A stretch of 64,000 bases of DNA from Caryophanon latum (GCF_001700325.1 NZ_MATO01000028.1:55615-119614), one strand, 5' to 3'; positions 45,266 to 56,169 are shown, counted from the stretch's first letter. Program-made: numbers and translations. Notes: generated by a model not told the origin, from the letters alone.

Positions 45266-46201
45266 ATGACAATTCAATGGTTCCCGGGGCATATGGCAAA
45301 AGCCCGACGCCAAGTAACAGAGCAATTAAAATTAGTAGACATTATTTTTGAGCTAGTCGATGCGAGACTACCTTTATCATCACGTAACCCGATGATTGAT
45401 GAAGTAATTAATCAAAAGCCACGCCTCGTCATTTTAAATAAAATGGACATGGCAGACGAGATAGAAACACGTCGATGGGTACAATACTTTGATGAGCGCG
45501 GCATAAAAGCAGTAGCGCTGAATTCGTTTGAAGGAAAAGGCTTAACGTCTGTCACGAAAGCAGCACAGGAAATTTTAAAAGAAAAATGGGATCGCATGAA
45601 ATCAAAGGGTATGAAGCCACGTGCAATGCGTGCGATGATCGTCGGCATTCCGAATGTAGGGAAATCAACGCTCATTAACCGTTTAGCGAAGAAAAACTTA
45701 GCGAAAACAGGTAATACGCCAGGTGTTACGAAGGCGCAGCAATGGATTAAAGTTGGCAAAGAAATCGAGCTGCTCGATACACCAGGTATTTTATGGCCGA
45801 AGTTTGAAGATCAACAAATTGGTTACAAGCTTGCGGTAACAGGTGCAATTAAAGACTCGATTACGAACATGGAAGACTTAGCAGTATACGCGCTTCGCTT
45901 TTTAGAGGAGCGTTACCCAGATCGTTTACAAGAGCGCTACGGCATCGAAAAAGTAGACGAAGATTTAGTCGTAACATTTGATGCGATCGGTCAAAAGCGT
46001 CGCGTATTCGGACAAGGTGGCGAAATTGATTATGATCAAGTTGCACTGCTTATTATCCGTGATTTACGCGGGGAGCATTTAGGTCGCTTAACGTTTGACC
46101 GTGTGGAGGATGCGATTGCAGAGGAAGCACGTCAGCAGGCGATTAAAGAAGAAGATGCGGCGCGCCGTTTACAAAATGCGGCACGTAAAAAGAGCGAATA
46201 A
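45266..46201 (+). CDS. rbgA: Ribosome biogenesis GTPase RbgA (YlqF)
   Basis: 311 residues. Circularly permuted GTPase needed for late 50S assembly (uL16 incorporation). G4 NKMD (58-61) precedes G1 GIPNVGKST (127-135) and G3 DTPG; the C-terminal ANTAR-like domain binds rRNA. GGAGGT before the ATG. Ends before a strong terminator. Confidence 0.96.
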   Translation: MTIQWFPGHMAKARRQVTEQLKLVDIIFELVDARLPLSSRNPMIDEVINQKPRLVILNKMDMADEIETRRWVQYFDERGIKAVALNSFEGKGLTSVTKAAQEILKEKWDRMKSKGMKPRAMRAMIVGIPNVGKSTLINRLAKKNLAKTGNTPGVTKAQQWIKVGKEIELLDTPGILWPKFEDQQIGYKLAVTGAIKDSITNMEDLAVYALRFLEERYPDRLQERYGIEKVDEDLVVTFDAIGQKRRVFGQGGEIDYDQVALLIIRDLRGEHLGRLTFDRVEDAIAEEARQQAIKEEDAARRLQNAARKKSE

Positions 46202-46210
46202 TGATAACGA

Positions 46211-46252
46211 GAGTGTGCAATCCGTCGATTAGACGGAGCACACTCTTTTTTT
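46211..46252 (+). terminator. Terminator after rbgA
   Basis: GAGTGTGC (46211-46218) pairs with GCACACTC (46238-46245); the inner TCCGTC pairs with GACGGA; T7 follows. Confidence 0.93.
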
Positions 46253-46287
46253 GTGTAAACGGGTAGCACCGCTTGTCGCAAAGTTTT

Positions 46288-46296
46288 TGGTATAAT
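46288..46296 (+). promoter_or_regulatory. Extended -10 promoter of rnhB
   Basis: TGGTATAAT (TGn plus a perfect -10), 47 bases before rnhB, with no good -35. Confidence 0.6.
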
Positions 46297-46342
46297 GAAC
46301 AAATAATCGTGACCGATATAAGCAGTAGAAAAGAGGAGCAGT

Positions 46343-47104
46343 ATGACATCTATTAAAGAAATAACAGCAAAGCTAAAGGAAGTAACGACGCTTGAGCCGT
46401 GGATTGAAGCACTCGCAGCAGACGAGCGTGCAGGCGTACAAAAGGCGTTAGCTACGTTTCATAACCGCCTTCAAAAACAGCAGCAGCAGCTCGATGCACA
46501 TATGGAAAAAGTTGCGTTTGACGAAAGCTATTTACAAGGTGGCACGTACGTTGCAGGTGTGGACGAGGCAGGGCGTGGACCACTCGCAGGACCTGTCGTA
46601 ACAGCTGCGGCTATTTTACCGCTTCATTGCGACGCGCTTATTGGCATTAATGATTCAAAGCAACTGTCAAAGGAGAAGCGCGCTGCATATGCCGCCATCA
46701 TTAAAGAGCATGCGATTTGTTATAGCGTGCATTTCCAGTCCGTTGAAGCGATTGATACGCTAAACATTTACGAGGCGACGCGCCAATCGATGAAAGCAGC
46801 AGTTGAAACGCTCGATGTGAAACCAGACGCCGTGCTTGCCGATGCGATGACGCTCGATATTCCACACCGTCAAGCGAACATTATTAAAGGTGACGCGCTT
46901 AGCTTATCGATTGCGGCGGCGTCCATTTTAGCAAAAACAGCGCGTGACGATTACATGGACGCGTTACATGAGCAGTTCCCGCAGTACGGCTTTTGCAACC
47001 ACGCAGGCTACGGCACGAAGGAACATTTAGCAGCCATTGACGCACATGGCATTACGATTCATCACCGCCGAAGCTTTGAGCCGATTAAATCACTTGTGAA
47101 ATAA
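46343..47104 (+). CDS. rnhB: Ribonuclease HII
   Basis: 253 residues. Removes ribonucleotides and RNA primers from DNA. Catalytic Asp74-Glu75 in YVAGVDEAGRGPLAGPV; LADAMTLD and NIIKGDALSLSIAAASILAK are family blocks. An N-terminal helical extension (about 1-65) is usual for Bacillales RNase HII. GAGGAG before the ATG. Confidence 0.96.
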   Translation: MTSIKEITAKLKEVTTLEPWIEALAADERAGVQKALATFHNRLQKQQQQLDAHMEKVAFDESYLQGGTYVAGVDEAGRGPLAGPVVTAAAILPLHCDALIGINDSKQLSKEKRAAYAAIIKEHAICYSVHFQSVEAIDTLNIYEATRQSMKAAVETLDVKPDAVLADAMTLDIPHRQANIIKGDALSLSIAAASILAKTARDDYMDALHEQFPQYGFCNHAGYGTKEHLAAIDAHGITIHHRRSFEPIKSLVK

Positions 47105-47116
47105 GGAGGGATTTTT

Positions 47117-48940
47117 ATGTCGATGTCTTTTCAACCAATTCAGTCGCAAACGGTGCAACCAACTGCATCTCAGCCGATGACGTTGCGTGATGGACAAATG
47201 TTTCACGGTACAATTAAACAGCTTTACCCGAACCAAACAGCCGAAGTGCAAGTCGGCAATCAAAAAATAATCGCAAAGCTAGAGGCACCGTTAAAGCAAG
47301 GGGACACACACGTCTTCCAAGTGACGCAAACGCAGCCACAAACGGAGCTAAAAGTCGTGACAAACGCCGGTACGCAGCAGCAACAAATGCAGCAAATACT
47401 CCAGTCGATGAATTTGCCGAAAACAGTTGAGCTGCAGCAAGTGTTACAGCAGTTTATGAAAGCGCAGCTGCCGATTTCAAAGGAACAGCTACTGCAGGCG
47501 GAAAGCTTTTTAAAGTCGCTTCCAGCAAACGTCAGCGTGAAGGAAGCGTTAACGGCAATGACGAAAATGTTAGAAGGAAAAATGCCGTTTACGCAGCAAG
47601 TATTCCAGGCGATGACGCAAGGGGCAAAGACGACCGGTATGGTGAATACGTTGCAAAATTTGGAGCAAGCAATACTGCGCGATGCATCGGTTACACCGCA
47701 GACGCGCGAAAACGTCTTAACACAGCTGCAATCGATTGCGAAGCCGTTTAGTGAGCAAGCAGGTGGTGTGTACGTAGGAAAGCTTGTCGAGCAGCTGCAA
47801 TCAGGCAATGCGGCGCAAAAGCAAGAAGCGCTCACGTTATTAAAGCAAGCAGCCGTCTTGCCACAGCAGGCGACGACGACAAATTGGCAGCAAAATGGAC
47901 AGACGCCGAGCTTAGCACCGACAGCGAACGCAGGGCAAGTTGTACAGGCGCTTCAGCAGGCGACACCGCAGCAGTTGCAACAGCAATTGCCGCAGCTAAA
48001 GCAATGGGTAGATCAGCAGACTGCGCTTACTGCACCGCAAAAAGAAGCGCTGCAGCAAATGATTTCGCGCTTTGAGCAGCTGCCAAAAACAGCACAAACA
48101 GCTGCTATTTTCGCGAAGCAATTTGACGCGCAGCTCGTCCAATCGTTTTCTCAAAATGCGCAAACACAACTATTTGCACAATCTGGTCAATTAACAGCAC
48201 GCGAGCAGCTCGCTACGCTCATTCAGCAGCAACCATCACCGTCTACGTTCACGCAAATGGCGCAAGTTGCATCGAATCAGCCGCAAATGCAGCAGCTCGT
48301 TTTGCAAACGGAAAGCTTTGTGCAAAATAATATTGACGCGAAAGCAATTGAGCAGGCGATGCGTTCGATTATGCGCGATATGGGCATGAGTTACGAGGCG
48401 ACGATGAAAAATAATGATCCGCAAGCGCTCGCTTCTCAACTAAAGCCACAGCTAATGGAGCTATTACAACAGCAAGTTTTACCGGCTACGCGTGATGCGG
48501 CAGAAACGATGCTTGCGCGCTTGAACGGCATGCAGCTTCAATCAGGCGACCAAGGGCATCAACACCAACTCGTCATGCAAGTGCCAATGCAGTTTTTAGG
48601 CAAGCAAACAGAGGCAACATTACAATGGAATGGGCGCATGCAAGAAGATGGTAAAATTGATGCGGACTACGCAAGAATTTTATTTTATTTAGACATGACG
48701 TCGATCGAGCAAACGATGATTGATATGCAAGTGCAAAATCGCATCGTCACAGTGAATGTTTTTAACGACAATGAAGTGCTTCAAACGCTTGCAAAGCCGC
48801 TAACGATCGCGTTGAAGGAAGGCTTGGCTGCTCATGACTACCAATTGTCTGGAGTGTTCGTTAAGCCGTTTGAAGTGAAGCAAGTAAAGGCGCCAAAAGT
48901 GGAGGAGCGTCCGACGACAGGAGTGGATTTCCGCATATGA
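47117..48940 (+). CDS. Gln-rich FliK-like protein (YlqG position)
   Basis: 607 residues. N-terminal beta-rich part (GQMFHGTIKQLYPNQTAEVQ) that resembles a small OB-like start, a long helical Gln/Ala/Thr-rich middle, and a C-terminal globular part (about 475-590; VMQVPMQFLGKQTEATLQW, ILFYLDMTSIEQTMIDMQV, LKEGLAAHDYQLSGVFV) similar in layout to the C-terminal hook-length-control domain of FliK. It overlaps by four bases a gene for a FlhB C-domain, the natural partner of FliK. Occupies the ylqG position of B. subtilis. The role is not established; a FliK-like function is inference from fold pattern and partner. Confidence 0.7.
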   Translation: MSMSFQPIQSQTVQPTASQPMTLRDGQMFHGTIKQLYPNQTAEVQVGNQKIIAKLEAPLKQGDTHVFQVTQTQPQTELKVVTNAGTQQQQMQQILQSMNLPKTVELQQVLQQFMKAQLPISKEQLLQAESFLKSLPANVSVKEALTAMTKMLEGKMPFTQQVFQAMTQGAKTTGMVNTLQNLEQAILRDASVTPQTRENVLTQLQSIAKPFSEQAGGVYVGKLVEQLQSGNAAQKQEALTLLKQAAVLPQQATTTNWQQNGQTPSLAPTANAGQVVQALQQATPQQLQQQLPQLKQWVDQQTALTAPQKEALQQMISRFEQLPKTAQTAAIFAKQFDAQLVQSFSQNAQTQLFAQSGQLTAREQLATLIQQQPSPSTFTQMAQVASNQPQMQQLVLQTESFVQNNIDAKAIEQAMRSIMRDMGMSYEATMKNNDPQALASQLKPQLMELLQQQVLPATRDAAETMLARLNGMQLQSGDQGHQHQLVMQVPMQFLGKQTEATLQWNGRMQEDGKIDADYARILFYLDMTSIEQTMIDMQVQNRIVTVNVFNDNEVLQTLAKPLTIALKEGLAAHDYQLSGVFVKPFEVKQVKAPKVEERPTTGVDFRI

Positions 48941-49230
48941 ATGAGGAGCAGCGTTACGTACGAAAACAAGCAGTTGCACTAAAATATGACCCGTCTGTTT
49001 CGTCAGGCCCAATTGTAGCAGCAAAGGGAAAAGGGAAAATTGCAGAAGAAATTTTATTAAAAGCTACTGAGGCAAATGTACCAATTTACGAAGATAAAGG
49101 TCTCGTGGAAATTCTCGGACAGCTTGATATGAACACGGCGATACCAGAGGAACTATATCAAGCTGTAGCGGAAGTTTTTGCATTTATCTATCGTTTAGAC
49201 CAACAGCATAACTTAATTAGACCGAAATAA
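48937..49230 (+). CDS. Stand-alone FlhB C-terminal-domain homologue (YlqH)
   Basis: 97 residues, matching the cytoplasmic part of FlhB/YscU after the autocleavage site: AVALKYDP, PIVAAKGKGKIAEEILLKA, NVPIYEDKGLVEIL, IPEELYQAVAEVFAFIYRL. The self-cleaving NPTH motif is absent (VRKQ occupies that position), and there is no membrane part. In FlhB this domain switches export specificity together with FliK. Overlaps the FliK-like gene by ATGA. Confidence 0.85.
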   Translation: MNEEQRYVRKQAVALKYDPSVSSGPIVAAKGKGKIAEEILLKATEANVPIYEDKGLVEILGQLDMNTAIPEELYQAVAEVFAFIYRLDQQHNLIRPK

Positions 49231-49372
49231 CCTTTAGTTATGATGTTTTTTTACTATAATATGCAACGATGAAACCAAAGATTCTAAAAATTAAAGTAAG
49301 ATGATAATGACAAAGTGCTAATACGAGAGAAAAAAGATTTTTTGAAGAAAAAAAGGACTTTTAAGAAGTAAT

Positions 49373-49402
49373 ATAGACATTGTAAGAATTTTTGGTTAAA
49401 AT
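49373..49402 (+). promoter_or_regulatory. Probable sucCD promoter
   Basis: TAGACA (49373-49378), 18 bases, TAAAAT (49397-49402), about 48 bases before sucC. The -35 is imperfect. Confidence 0.45.
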
Positions 49403-49419
49403 AATGTTGTAACAACATT
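49403..49419. promoter_or_regulatory. Perfect 17-bp palindrome at the sucCD promoter (putative operator)
   Basis: AATGTTGT-A-ACAACATT, eight bases each side of a central A, beginning right after the predicted -10. Position and symmetry fit a repressor operator; I do not recognise the regulator. Confidence 0.6.
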
Positions 49420-49449
49420 TCGATTATTGTTTGAATGGGAGGATGGATC

Positions 49450-50628
49450 ATGAATATTCATGAGTATCAGGGGAAAGAAGTTCTACGCCAGTACGGTGTA
49501 GCAGTTCCAAACGGGTTTGTTGCTTTTTCACCAGATGAGGCAGTGAAAGTAGCAAAAGAGTTAAACTCGGCGATCACAGTTGTGAAAGCACAAATTCACG
49601 CAGGTGGTCGAGGTAAAGCTGGCGGCGTAAAAATCGCTAAAAACCTTGACGACGTACGTACATACGCGAAAGAGCTTTTAGGTAAAGTTCTAGTAACGCA
49701 CCAAACGGGTCCAGAAGGTAAAGAAGTTAAACGCATTTACATCGAAGAAGGTTGCCCAAACATTGCAAAAGAATACTATATCAGTTTAGTAGTTGACCGT
49801 GCGACATCTCGCGTAACGGTAATGGGGTCTGCTGAAGGTGGTATGGATATTGAAGAAGTGGCAGCAGCAACGCCTGAAAAGATCTTCACAGAAGTAGTAG
49901 ATCCAGTTTTAGGTTTAACAGCGTTCCAAGCACGTCGTTTAGCATTCAATATTGAAATTCCATCAAAGCTAGTAAACCAAGCAGCAAAATTATTATTAGG
50001 CTTATACGATGCCTTTATCGATAAAGACGCGTCAATGCTTGAAATTAACCCGTTAGTAGTAACAGGTGACGATCAAGTGTTAGCATTAGATGCAAAATTT
50101 AACTTCGATTCAAACGCGTTACATCGCCATGCTGATGTACGTGAATTACGCGATTTAGACGAAGAAGATCCAAAAGAAATCGAAGCATCAAAATACGACT
50201 TAAGCTACATTTCATTAGATGGTAACATCGGTTGTATGGTAAATGGTGCGGGTCTTGCGATGGCAACGATGGATACAATTAGTTACTACGGCGGCACACC
50301 CGCAAACTTCCTTGACGTTGGGGGCGGCGCGACTACAGAAAAAGTAACAGCAGCATTCAAAATCATTTTATCTGACGCAAACGTAAAAGGTATTTTCGTT
50401 AACATCTTCGGAGGTATTATGAAGTGTGACGTTATTGCTGAAGGTGTTGTACAAGCAGCACGTGAGCTTGGCTTACAAGTACCATTAGTAGTTCGTTTAG
50501 AAGGTACAAACGTAGAGCGCGGTAAAGAAATTTTAAATGGTTCTGGCTTAAACATTGTAGCGGCGAGCTCAATGGCAGACGGCGCACAAAAAATTGTGAA
50601 CTTAGTAGCTGGGGAGGTTAAGGCATGA
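49450..50628 (+). CDS. sucC: Succinyl-CoA synthetase (ADP-forming), beta subunit
   Basis: 392 residues. Couples succinyl-CoA cleavage to ATP formation in the TCA cycle. [17 protein letters not shown] start, ATP-grasp fold ([18 protein letters not shown]), [12 protein letters not shown], and the C-terminal [11 protein letters not shown] and [10 protein letters not shown] blocks. ATG at 49450 follows GGGAGG by seven bases; the ATG at 49435 overlaps that site and is rejected. Confidence 0.97.
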   Translation: MNIHEYQGKEVLRQYGVAVPNGFVAFSPDEAVKVAKELNSAITVVKAQIHAGGRGKAGGVKIAKNLDDVRTYAKELLGKVLVTHQTGPEGKEVKRIYIEEGCPNIAKEYYISLVVDRATSRVTVMGSAEGGMDIEEVAAATPEKIFTEVVDPVLGLTAFQARRLAFNIEIPSKLVNQAAKLLLGLYDAFIDKDASMLEINPLVVTGDDQVLALDAKFNFDSNALHRHADVRELRDLDEEDPKEIEASKYDLSYISLDGNIGCMVNGAGLAMATMDTISYYGGTPANFLDVGGGATTEKVTAAFKIILSDANVKGIFVNIFGGIMKCDVIAEGVVQAARELGLQVPLVVRLEGTNVERGKEILNGSGLNIVAASSMADGAQKIVNLVAGEVKA

Positions 50629-51527
50629 GCGTTTTCATCAATAAAGACACAAAAGTAATCGTGCAAGGAATCACAGGTGAAACTGCACGTTTCCATACAA
50701 AACAAATGGTTGAATACGGCACAAAAGTCGTAGCAGGTGTAACACCAGGTAAAGGTGGTACGGATGTAGACGGTATTCCGGTGTTCAATACAGTTGAAGA
50801 AGCTGTTAAAGCAACGGGCGCAACAGTTTCAGTAGTGTACGTACCAGCAGCATTTGCAGCAGATTCAATTTTAGAAGCAGTGGACGCAGAGCTAGACTTA
50901 ACAATCTGTATTACAGAGCACATTCCAGTGTTAGACATGGTAAAAGTAAAACGTTACATGGAAGGCAAAAAGACTCGCTTAGTTGGTCCGAACTGCCCGG
51001 GTGTTATTACATCAGATGAATGTAAAATCGGTATTATGCCAGGCTACATTCACAAAAAAGGTCACGTAGGCGTTGTATCTCGTTCAGGTACGTTAACGTA
51101 TGAGGCTGTACACCAATTAACTGAAGCTGGTATCGGTCAAACGACAGCAGTCGGGATCGGTGGCGACCCAGTAAACGGTACGAACTTCATCGACTGTTTA
51201 GAAGCATTCAACGAAGACCCAGAAACTTATGCAGTTGTTATGATCGGGGAAATCGGTGGTACAGCAGAAGAAGAAGCAGCTGAATGGATTAAAGCGAACA
51301 TGAAAAAACCAGTTGTCGGCTTCATCGGCGGTCAAACAGCACCTCCAGGTAAACGTATGGGTCACGCTGGTGCGATTATCTCAGGCGGTAAAGGGACAGC
51401 AGCAGATAAAATTGCAGCGTTAAACGCAGCAGGTATCGAAGTTGCACCAACACCATCTGTAATCGGTGAAACATTAATTAAAGTAATTAAAGAAAAAGGC
51501 TTATACGAAGCGTGTAAAACACACTAA
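50625..51527 (+). CDS. sucD: Succinyl-CoA synthetase, alpha subunit
   Basis: 300 residues. CoA-binding Rossmann domain ([18 protein letters not shown]) and ligase domain with the phosphorylated His247 in [21 protein letters not shown] is the family loop. Start overlaps sucC by ATGA, with GGGGAGG upstream. Confidence 0.98.
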   Translation: MSVFINKDTKVIVQGITGETARFHTKQMVEYGTKVVAGVTPGKGGTDVDGIPVFNTVEEAVKATGATVSVVYVPAAFAADSILEAVDAELDLTICITEHIPVLDMVKVKRYMEGKKTRLVGPNCPGVITSDECKIGIMPGYIHKKGHVGVVSRSGTLTYEAVHQLTEAGIGQTTAVGIGGDPVNGTNFIDCLEAFNEDPETYAVVMIGEIGGTAEEEAAEWIKANMKKPVVGFIGGQTAPPGKRMGHAGAIISGGKGTAADKIAALNAAGIEVAPTPSVIGETLIKVIKEKGLYEACKTH

Positions 51528-51548
51528 TTCGTGCTGTTAATTTCATAG

Positions 51549-51595
51549 GAGAATAGCTTCGCAAAAAAACTTTTGCGAAGCTATTCTCGCATTTT
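51549..51595 (+). terminator. Terminator of sucCD
   Basis: Perfect 18-bp stem: GAGAATAGCTTCGCAAAA (51549-51566) with its complement at 51571-51588, loop AAAC, followed by GCATTTTT. Confidence 0.93.
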
Positions 51596-51645
51596 TAAGC
51601 ACCGTTTTATTATATAAAAATAATAAAAAAGGAGGCTTTTTCCTC

Positions 51646-52521
51646 GTGAACAAACAATTCCTCACATTTCATCAAATTACCCCGATGAACTACAAAAAAC
51701 TTCAGCGTTATATTGAGCAAGACCCTCATTTTGAACAATTCGCTAAAATGTCGGCTAAGCAATTGAGCATGTATTTATGCTGCTCACCTGAAAAGGCGGC
51801 AATCTATCAGCAACAATTTATGAGCTACTGCCCGAAGCAAATCGCCCAATTTTATAAAGAGAAGCATATTCACGTCATTTGCTACGGAGATGAACAGTAT
51901 CCACAAGCTTTGTATAATATTTACGATCCACCGCTCGTTTTATATGTGAAAGGTAAGGTGGACGCACTTCAGCGAGCTGCTGTTGCCATTATCGGCTCTC
52001 GCAAGGCAACCGATTATAGTCGTTATGCTATCGGCCAGCTTATGCCTTACTGTAAGGAGGCAAATCTCGTCATCATAAGCGGCTTAGCGAAAGGTGCAGA
52101 TACGATTGCACATGAGGCGGCCATTGCTCATCAATGTCATACAGTTGCGGTACTCGGGCATGGATTTCAGTACGTTTATCCGAAAGCACATACACAACTT
52201 GCAACTTATTTGGCACAGCACCATACGCTCGTTACTGAATATCCGTATCATTATGGACCGCAAAAATGGTATTTTCCGATGCGTAACCGAATTATTAGTG
52301 GCTTAAGCGATGCGGTTGTCGTGACGGAGGCGGAACGAAAAAGCGGAACGATGAGCACGGTCGACTATGCATTAGCGCATGGCAAAGAAATTTTTGCGGT
52401 GCCAGGGAATATATTTTCGCCGCTATCGCAAGGTCCGAATGCATTAATAGCAGAAGGAGCGACGGCATTAACGCTAGAGGAAATGCCGCGCTTTTTACAA
52501 CATTTTCAACAGAAAAATTGA
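51646..52521 (+). CDS. dprA: DNA processing protein DprA (Smf)
   Basis: 291 residues. Loads RecA on incoming single-stranded DNA during transformation. Rossmann-like core with GSRKATDYSRYAI, SGLAKGADTIAHEAA, AVLGHGFQYVYPKAH and PMRNRIISGLSDAVVVTEA. A helical N-terminal part (about 1-70) precedes it. AAAGGAGG before a GTG start at 51646. No C-terminal DML1-type winged helix; the protein ends soon after the core, as in B. subtilis. Confidence 0.95.
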   Translation: MNKQFLTFHQITPMNYKKLQRYIEQDPHFEQFAKMSAKQLSMYLCCSPEKAAIYQQQFMSYCPKQIAQFYKEKHIHVICYGDEQYPQALYNIYDPPLVLYVKGKVDALQRAAVAIIGSRKATDYSRYAIGQLMPYCKEANLVIISGLAKGADTIAHEAAIAHQCHTVAVLGHGFQYVYPKAHTQLATYLAQHHTLVTEYPYHYGPQKWYFPMRNRIISGLSDAVVVTEAERKSGTMSTVDYALAHGKEIFAVPGNIFSPLSQGPNALIAEGATALTLEEMPRFLQHFQQKN

Positions 52522-52543
52522 AAAAAAGTTGCATTATATGAAA

Positions 52544-52577
52544 ATCTGTTATACATTTTGCAACAGATATTCTTTTC
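52544..52577 (+). terminator. Weak terminator after dprA
   Basis: ATCTGTT (52544-52550) with AACAGAT (52562-52568), followed by ATTCTTTT. Short stem and interrupted T-run. Confidence 0.4.
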
Positions 52578-52579
52578 AA

Positions 52580-52693
52580 ACGACTTCACTTGGAAATTCC
52601 AATGTGGCGATGTGAAAGTCATACTGTTAGCGAAATGAACAGTGCATCAATTCGGTTTACTTTAAAATAGAAGGAACACCAATCCGCTAACAG
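52580..52693 (+). other. Structured region upstream of topA
   Basis: Two more dyads follow the dprA terminator: GACTTCAC (52582-52589) with GTGAAAGTC (52612-52620), enclosing the palindrome TTGGAAATTCCAA; and CTGTTAGC (52624-52631) with GCTAACAG (52686-52693), a perfect 8-bp pair. They could form a folded leader or a regulator site for topA. No clear promoter was located. Confidence 0.5.
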
Positions 52694-52755
52694 ATGAAGC
52701 ATAAATAGTCGTATAACGAATTAAAAGAACCTCTCATTTTAGAAGGAGGATGTAT

Positions 52756-54834
52756 ATGGCGGATTATTTAGTAATTGTAGAATCACCTGCAAAGGCAAAA
52801 ACGATTGAACGTTATTTAGGCAAAAAATATAAAGTAAAAGCATCGATTGGACATGTGCGTGATTTACCACGCTCACAAATGGGCATTAATACAGAAAATA
52901 ACTACGAGCCAAAATATATTACGATTCGTGGAAAAGGGCCGGTGTTGCAAGAATTAAAGCAAGCGGCAAAAAAAGCAAAGAAAATTTATTTAGCAGCCGA
53001 TCCAGACCGTGAAGGGGAAGCGATTGCATGGCATTTAGCAACTGCGTTAAACATCGATATTCATTCGGATTGCCGCGTTGTATTTAATGAAATTACGAAA
53101 GATGCCATTGTCGAGTCGTTTAAGCATCCACGTCCAATTAATATGGATTTAGTAGATGCACAGCAAGCACGTCGTATTTTAGACCGTTTAGTAGGCTACA
53201 ATATTAGTCCTATACTATGGAAGAAAGTCAAAAAAGGCTTATCGGCAGGTCGTGTGCAGTCGATTGCGCTACGTTTAATTATTGAGCGTGAAGAAGAAAT
53301 TAAGCGTTTCCAACCAGAGGAATATTGGACGATTGAAGGCGAGTTTGAGAAGGGCAAAAAACCGTTTAGCGCGCTATATTATGGTGATGGCGAGCAAAAA
53401 ATTAAGCTGACGAATGTGGCTGAAGTACAACAAGTTCTAGATGGCATTAAAGGTAAGGCATTTGAAGTGACAAACGTTGTGCGTAAAGAACGGAAGCGTA
53501 ACGCGGCACAGCCATTTACGACGTCTTCACTGCAACAAGAAGCAGCTCGTAAATTAAACTTCCGTGCGAAAAAAACGATGATGCTTGCACAGCAATTATA
53601 TGAAGGTATTGATATCGGTAAAAAAGAAGGTACAGTCGGCTTAATTACGTATATGCGTACCGATTCAACACGCATTTCAGAAACAGCAAAAACAGAAGTA
53701 TTATCGTTCATTGAAACGACGTACGGAAAAGAGTTTGTCGCAACAGAGCAAAAGCAAGTGAAAAAAAGCACGAATTCACAAGATGCGCATGAAGCGATTC
53801 GTCCGACGAGTACGATGCGCTCACCTGACACGCTAAAAACGGTGCTATCGCGCGATCAATTACGTTTATACCGCTTAATTTGGGAGCGATTTATCGCAAG
53901 TCAAATGGCGCCAGCTGTACTTGATACGATGACAGTCGATTTACAAAATGGCGATGTACAATTCCGCGCAAACGGTTCACAAGTGAAGTTTGCTGGTTTT
54001 ATGAAAGTATACATTGAAGGGACAGATGACCAAGCCGAGGAAACGAATAAGCTGTTACCTGCAATGGAAATCGGAGACACAGTGAACTCAATTCAAATCG
54101 AGCCGAAGCAGCACTTTACACAGCCACCACCACGCTACTCAGAGGCGCGTTTAGTGAAGACGTTAGAAGAGCTAGGTATAGGTCGTCCATCTACATATGC
54201 TCCAACGCTTGATACAATTCAAAAGCGGGGGTACGTAACACTCGAGACGAAGCGCTTCGTTCCGTCAGAGCTTGGCGAAATTGTACATTGGGCAACGCTT
54301 GAGTTTTTCCCTGAAATTTTAAACATTGAGTTTACGGTGAAAATGGAGCAGGACTTAGATGAAGTTGAGGATGGGCGCAAGCAATGGGTAGAGGTCATTG
54401 ATGCGTTTTACAAAGACTTCGAAAAGCGTGTCGCGTATGCTGATGCCGAGATGGAAAAAATCGTCATTAAAGATGAGCCAGCTGGTGAAGATTGTGAGCT
54501 ATGTGGCTCAGCGATGGTATATAAGCTTGGACGATACGGTAAATTTATGGCGTGCTCAAATTTCCCAGATTGCCGTAACACGAAGGCTATTATGAAACAA
54601 ATTGGTGTGAAATGTCCGGATTGTGCGGATGGACAAATTGTTGAGCGTAAAAGTAAAACGAAGCGATTGTTTTACGGCTGCGATCAATATCCGCAGTGCG
54701 AGTTCGTGTCATGGGATAAGCCAATTAGTAGACCTTGTCCGAAATGTAGTGCATTATTAGTAGAGAAGAAAATTAAAAAAGGTGTTCAAATCCAATGTAC
54801 AAAATGTGATTACGAAGAAGCACCGACTCAATAA
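52756..54834 (+). CDS. topA: DNA topoisomerase I
   Basis: 692 residues. Type IA enzyme relaxing negative supercoils. TOPRIM domain ([33 protein letters not shown]), catalytic Tyr299 in [11 protein letters not shown], and three C-terminal zinc ribbons (CELCG...CRN, CPDC...CEF, CPKC...CTKC). ATG at 52756 sits six bases after AAGGAGG; the ATG at 52750 overlaps that site and is rejected. Confidence 0.97.
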   Translation: MADYLVIVESPAKAKTIERYLGKKYKVKASIGHVRDLPRSQMGINTENNYEPKYITIRGKGPVLQELKQAAKKAKKIYLAADPDREGEAIAWHLATALNIDIHSDCRVVFNEITKDAIVESFKHPRPINMDLVDAQQARRILDRLVGYNISPILWKKVKKGLSAGRVQSIALRLIIEREEEIKRFQPEEYWTIEGEFEKGKKPFSALYYGDGEQKIKLTNVAEVQQVLDGIKGKAFEVTNVVRKERKRNAAQPFTTSSLQQEAARKLNFRAKKTMMLAQQLYEGIDIGKKEGTVGLITYMRTDSTRISETAKTEVLSFIETTYGKEFVATEQKQVKKSTNSQDAHEAIRPTSTMRSPDTLKTVLSRDQLRLYRLIWERFIASQMAPAVLDTMTVDLQNGDVQFRANGSQVKFAGFMKVYIEGTDDQAEETNKLLPAMEIGDTVNSIQIEPKQHFTQPPPRYSEARLVKTLEELGIGRPSTYAPTLDTIQKRGYVTLETKRFVPSELGEIVHWATLEFFPEILNIEFTVKMEQDLDEVEDGRKQWVEVIDAFYKDFEKRVAYADAEMEKIVIKDEPAGEDCELCGSAMVYKLGRYGKFMACSNFPDCRNTKAIMKQIGVKCPDCADGQIVERKSKTKRLFYGCDQYPQCEFVSWDKPISRPCPKCSALLVEKKIKKGVQIQCTKCDYEEAPTQ

Positions 54835-54855
54835 AAGAAAGATAGGTAAATCAAT

Positions 54856-56169
54856 ATGTCACAACAAATTGTTAACGTAATTGGTGCTGGTTTAGCAGGT
54901 AGTGAAGCAGCATGGCAAATCGCAAAGCGCGGTGTGAAAGTACGTTTATACGAAATGCGTCCGGTAAAGCAAACACCAGCGCACCATACAGATAAATTCG
55001 CGGAGCTTGTTTGTTCAAACTCGCTACGTGCAAACGGTTTAACGAATGCAGTTGGCGTTATTAAAGAGGAAATGCGCAAGCTTGATTCAGTCATTATGGC
55101 AGCAGCGGACAATTGTTCCGTGCCGGCCGGTGGTGCGTTAGCGGTTGACCGTCATGAGTTCGCCTCATACGTAACAGAAGCAGTACGTAACCACGAAAAC
55201 ATCGAAGTGATTAACGAGGAAGTAACAGAAATTCCAGATGGCATTACGGTTATTGCGACAGGACCATTAACGTCTGAAGCGCTAGCTGCACAAATTCAGC
55301 AGCTAACAGGTCAAGACTATTTATACTTCTATGACGCCGCAGCTCCGATTTTAGAAAAAGATTCAATCGACATGGATAAAGTGTACTTGAAATCACGCTA
55401 TGACAAAGGTGAAGCAGCATACTTAAACTGCCCAATGAATAAAGAAGAGTTCGATGCATTCCGTCAAGCGTTAATTGAAGCGGAATGTGCACCGTTAAAA
55501 GAGTTCGAAAAAGAGAAATATTTCGAAGGCTGCATGCCGATTGAAGTCATGGCAGCACGCGGTGAGAAAACGATGACGTTCGGACCGATGAAGCCAGTTG
55601 GACTAGAAGACCCGAAAACAGGCAAGCGCCCGTACGCTGTTGTACAATTACGTCAAGACGACGCAGCAGGTACGTTGTATAACATCGTTGGTTTCCAAAC
55701 ACATTTAAAATGGGGAGAGCAAAAGCGCGTATTCTCGATGATTCCAGGTTTAGAAAATGTGGAAATCGTACGTTACGGCGTTATGCACCGCAACACGTTC
55801 ATTAACTCACCGAAAGTGCTTGAAAAAACGTATCAGCTATCAGCGAATAAGCAAATTTTCTTCGCAGGTCAAATGACTGGAGTAGAAGGTTATGTGGAGT
55901 CAGCAGGTTCTGGTTTAATTGCAGGTATTAATGCAGCACGTTTAGCAGTCGGCGAAGAACCAATCATCTTCCCATTTGAAACAGCACTTGGGGCGATGGC
56001 ACGTTACATTACAGAGGCGGATGCGAAAAACTTCCAGCCGATGAACGTAAACTTCGGTATTTTCCCGGATTTAGGTGAGCGCATTCGATCAAAGGCAGAG
56101 CGTGCAGAGCGTCAAGCGACACGCGCCATTGAAGCGATTGACCACTTCGTTGCAACGGCTAAGCTTTAA
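54856..56169 (+). CDS. trmFO: tRNA m5U54 methyltransferase TrmFO (folate-dependent)
   Basis: 437 residues. FAD protein that makes ribothymidine at tRNA position 54 with methylene-tetrahydrofolate. FAD-binding [19 protein letters not shown] near the N-terminus; [10 protein letters not shown] and [14 protein letters not shown] are family blocks. 21 bases after topA with AAAGATAGG upstream. Formerly called Gid. Confidence 0.96.
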   Translation: MSQQIVNVIGAGLAGSEAAWQIAKRGVKVRLYEMRPVKQTPAHHTDKFAELVCSNSLRANGLTNAVGVIKEEMRKLDSVIMAAADNCSVPAGGALAVDRHEFASYVTEAVRNHENIEVINEEVTEIPDGITVIATGPLTSEALAAQIQQLTGQDYLYFYDAAAPILEKDSIDMDKVYLKSRYDKGEAAYLNCPMNKEEFDAFRQALIEAECAPLKEFEKEKYFEGCMPIEVMAARGEKTMTFGPMKPVGLEDPKTGKRPYAVVQLRQDDAAGTLYNIVGFQTHLKWGEQKRVFSMIPGLENVEIVRYGVMHRNTFINSPKVLEKTYQLSANKQIFFAGQMTGVEGYVESAGSGLIAGINAARLAVGEEPIIFPFETALGAMARYITEADAKNFQPMNVNFGIFPDLGERIRSKAERAERQATRAIEAIDHFVATAKL

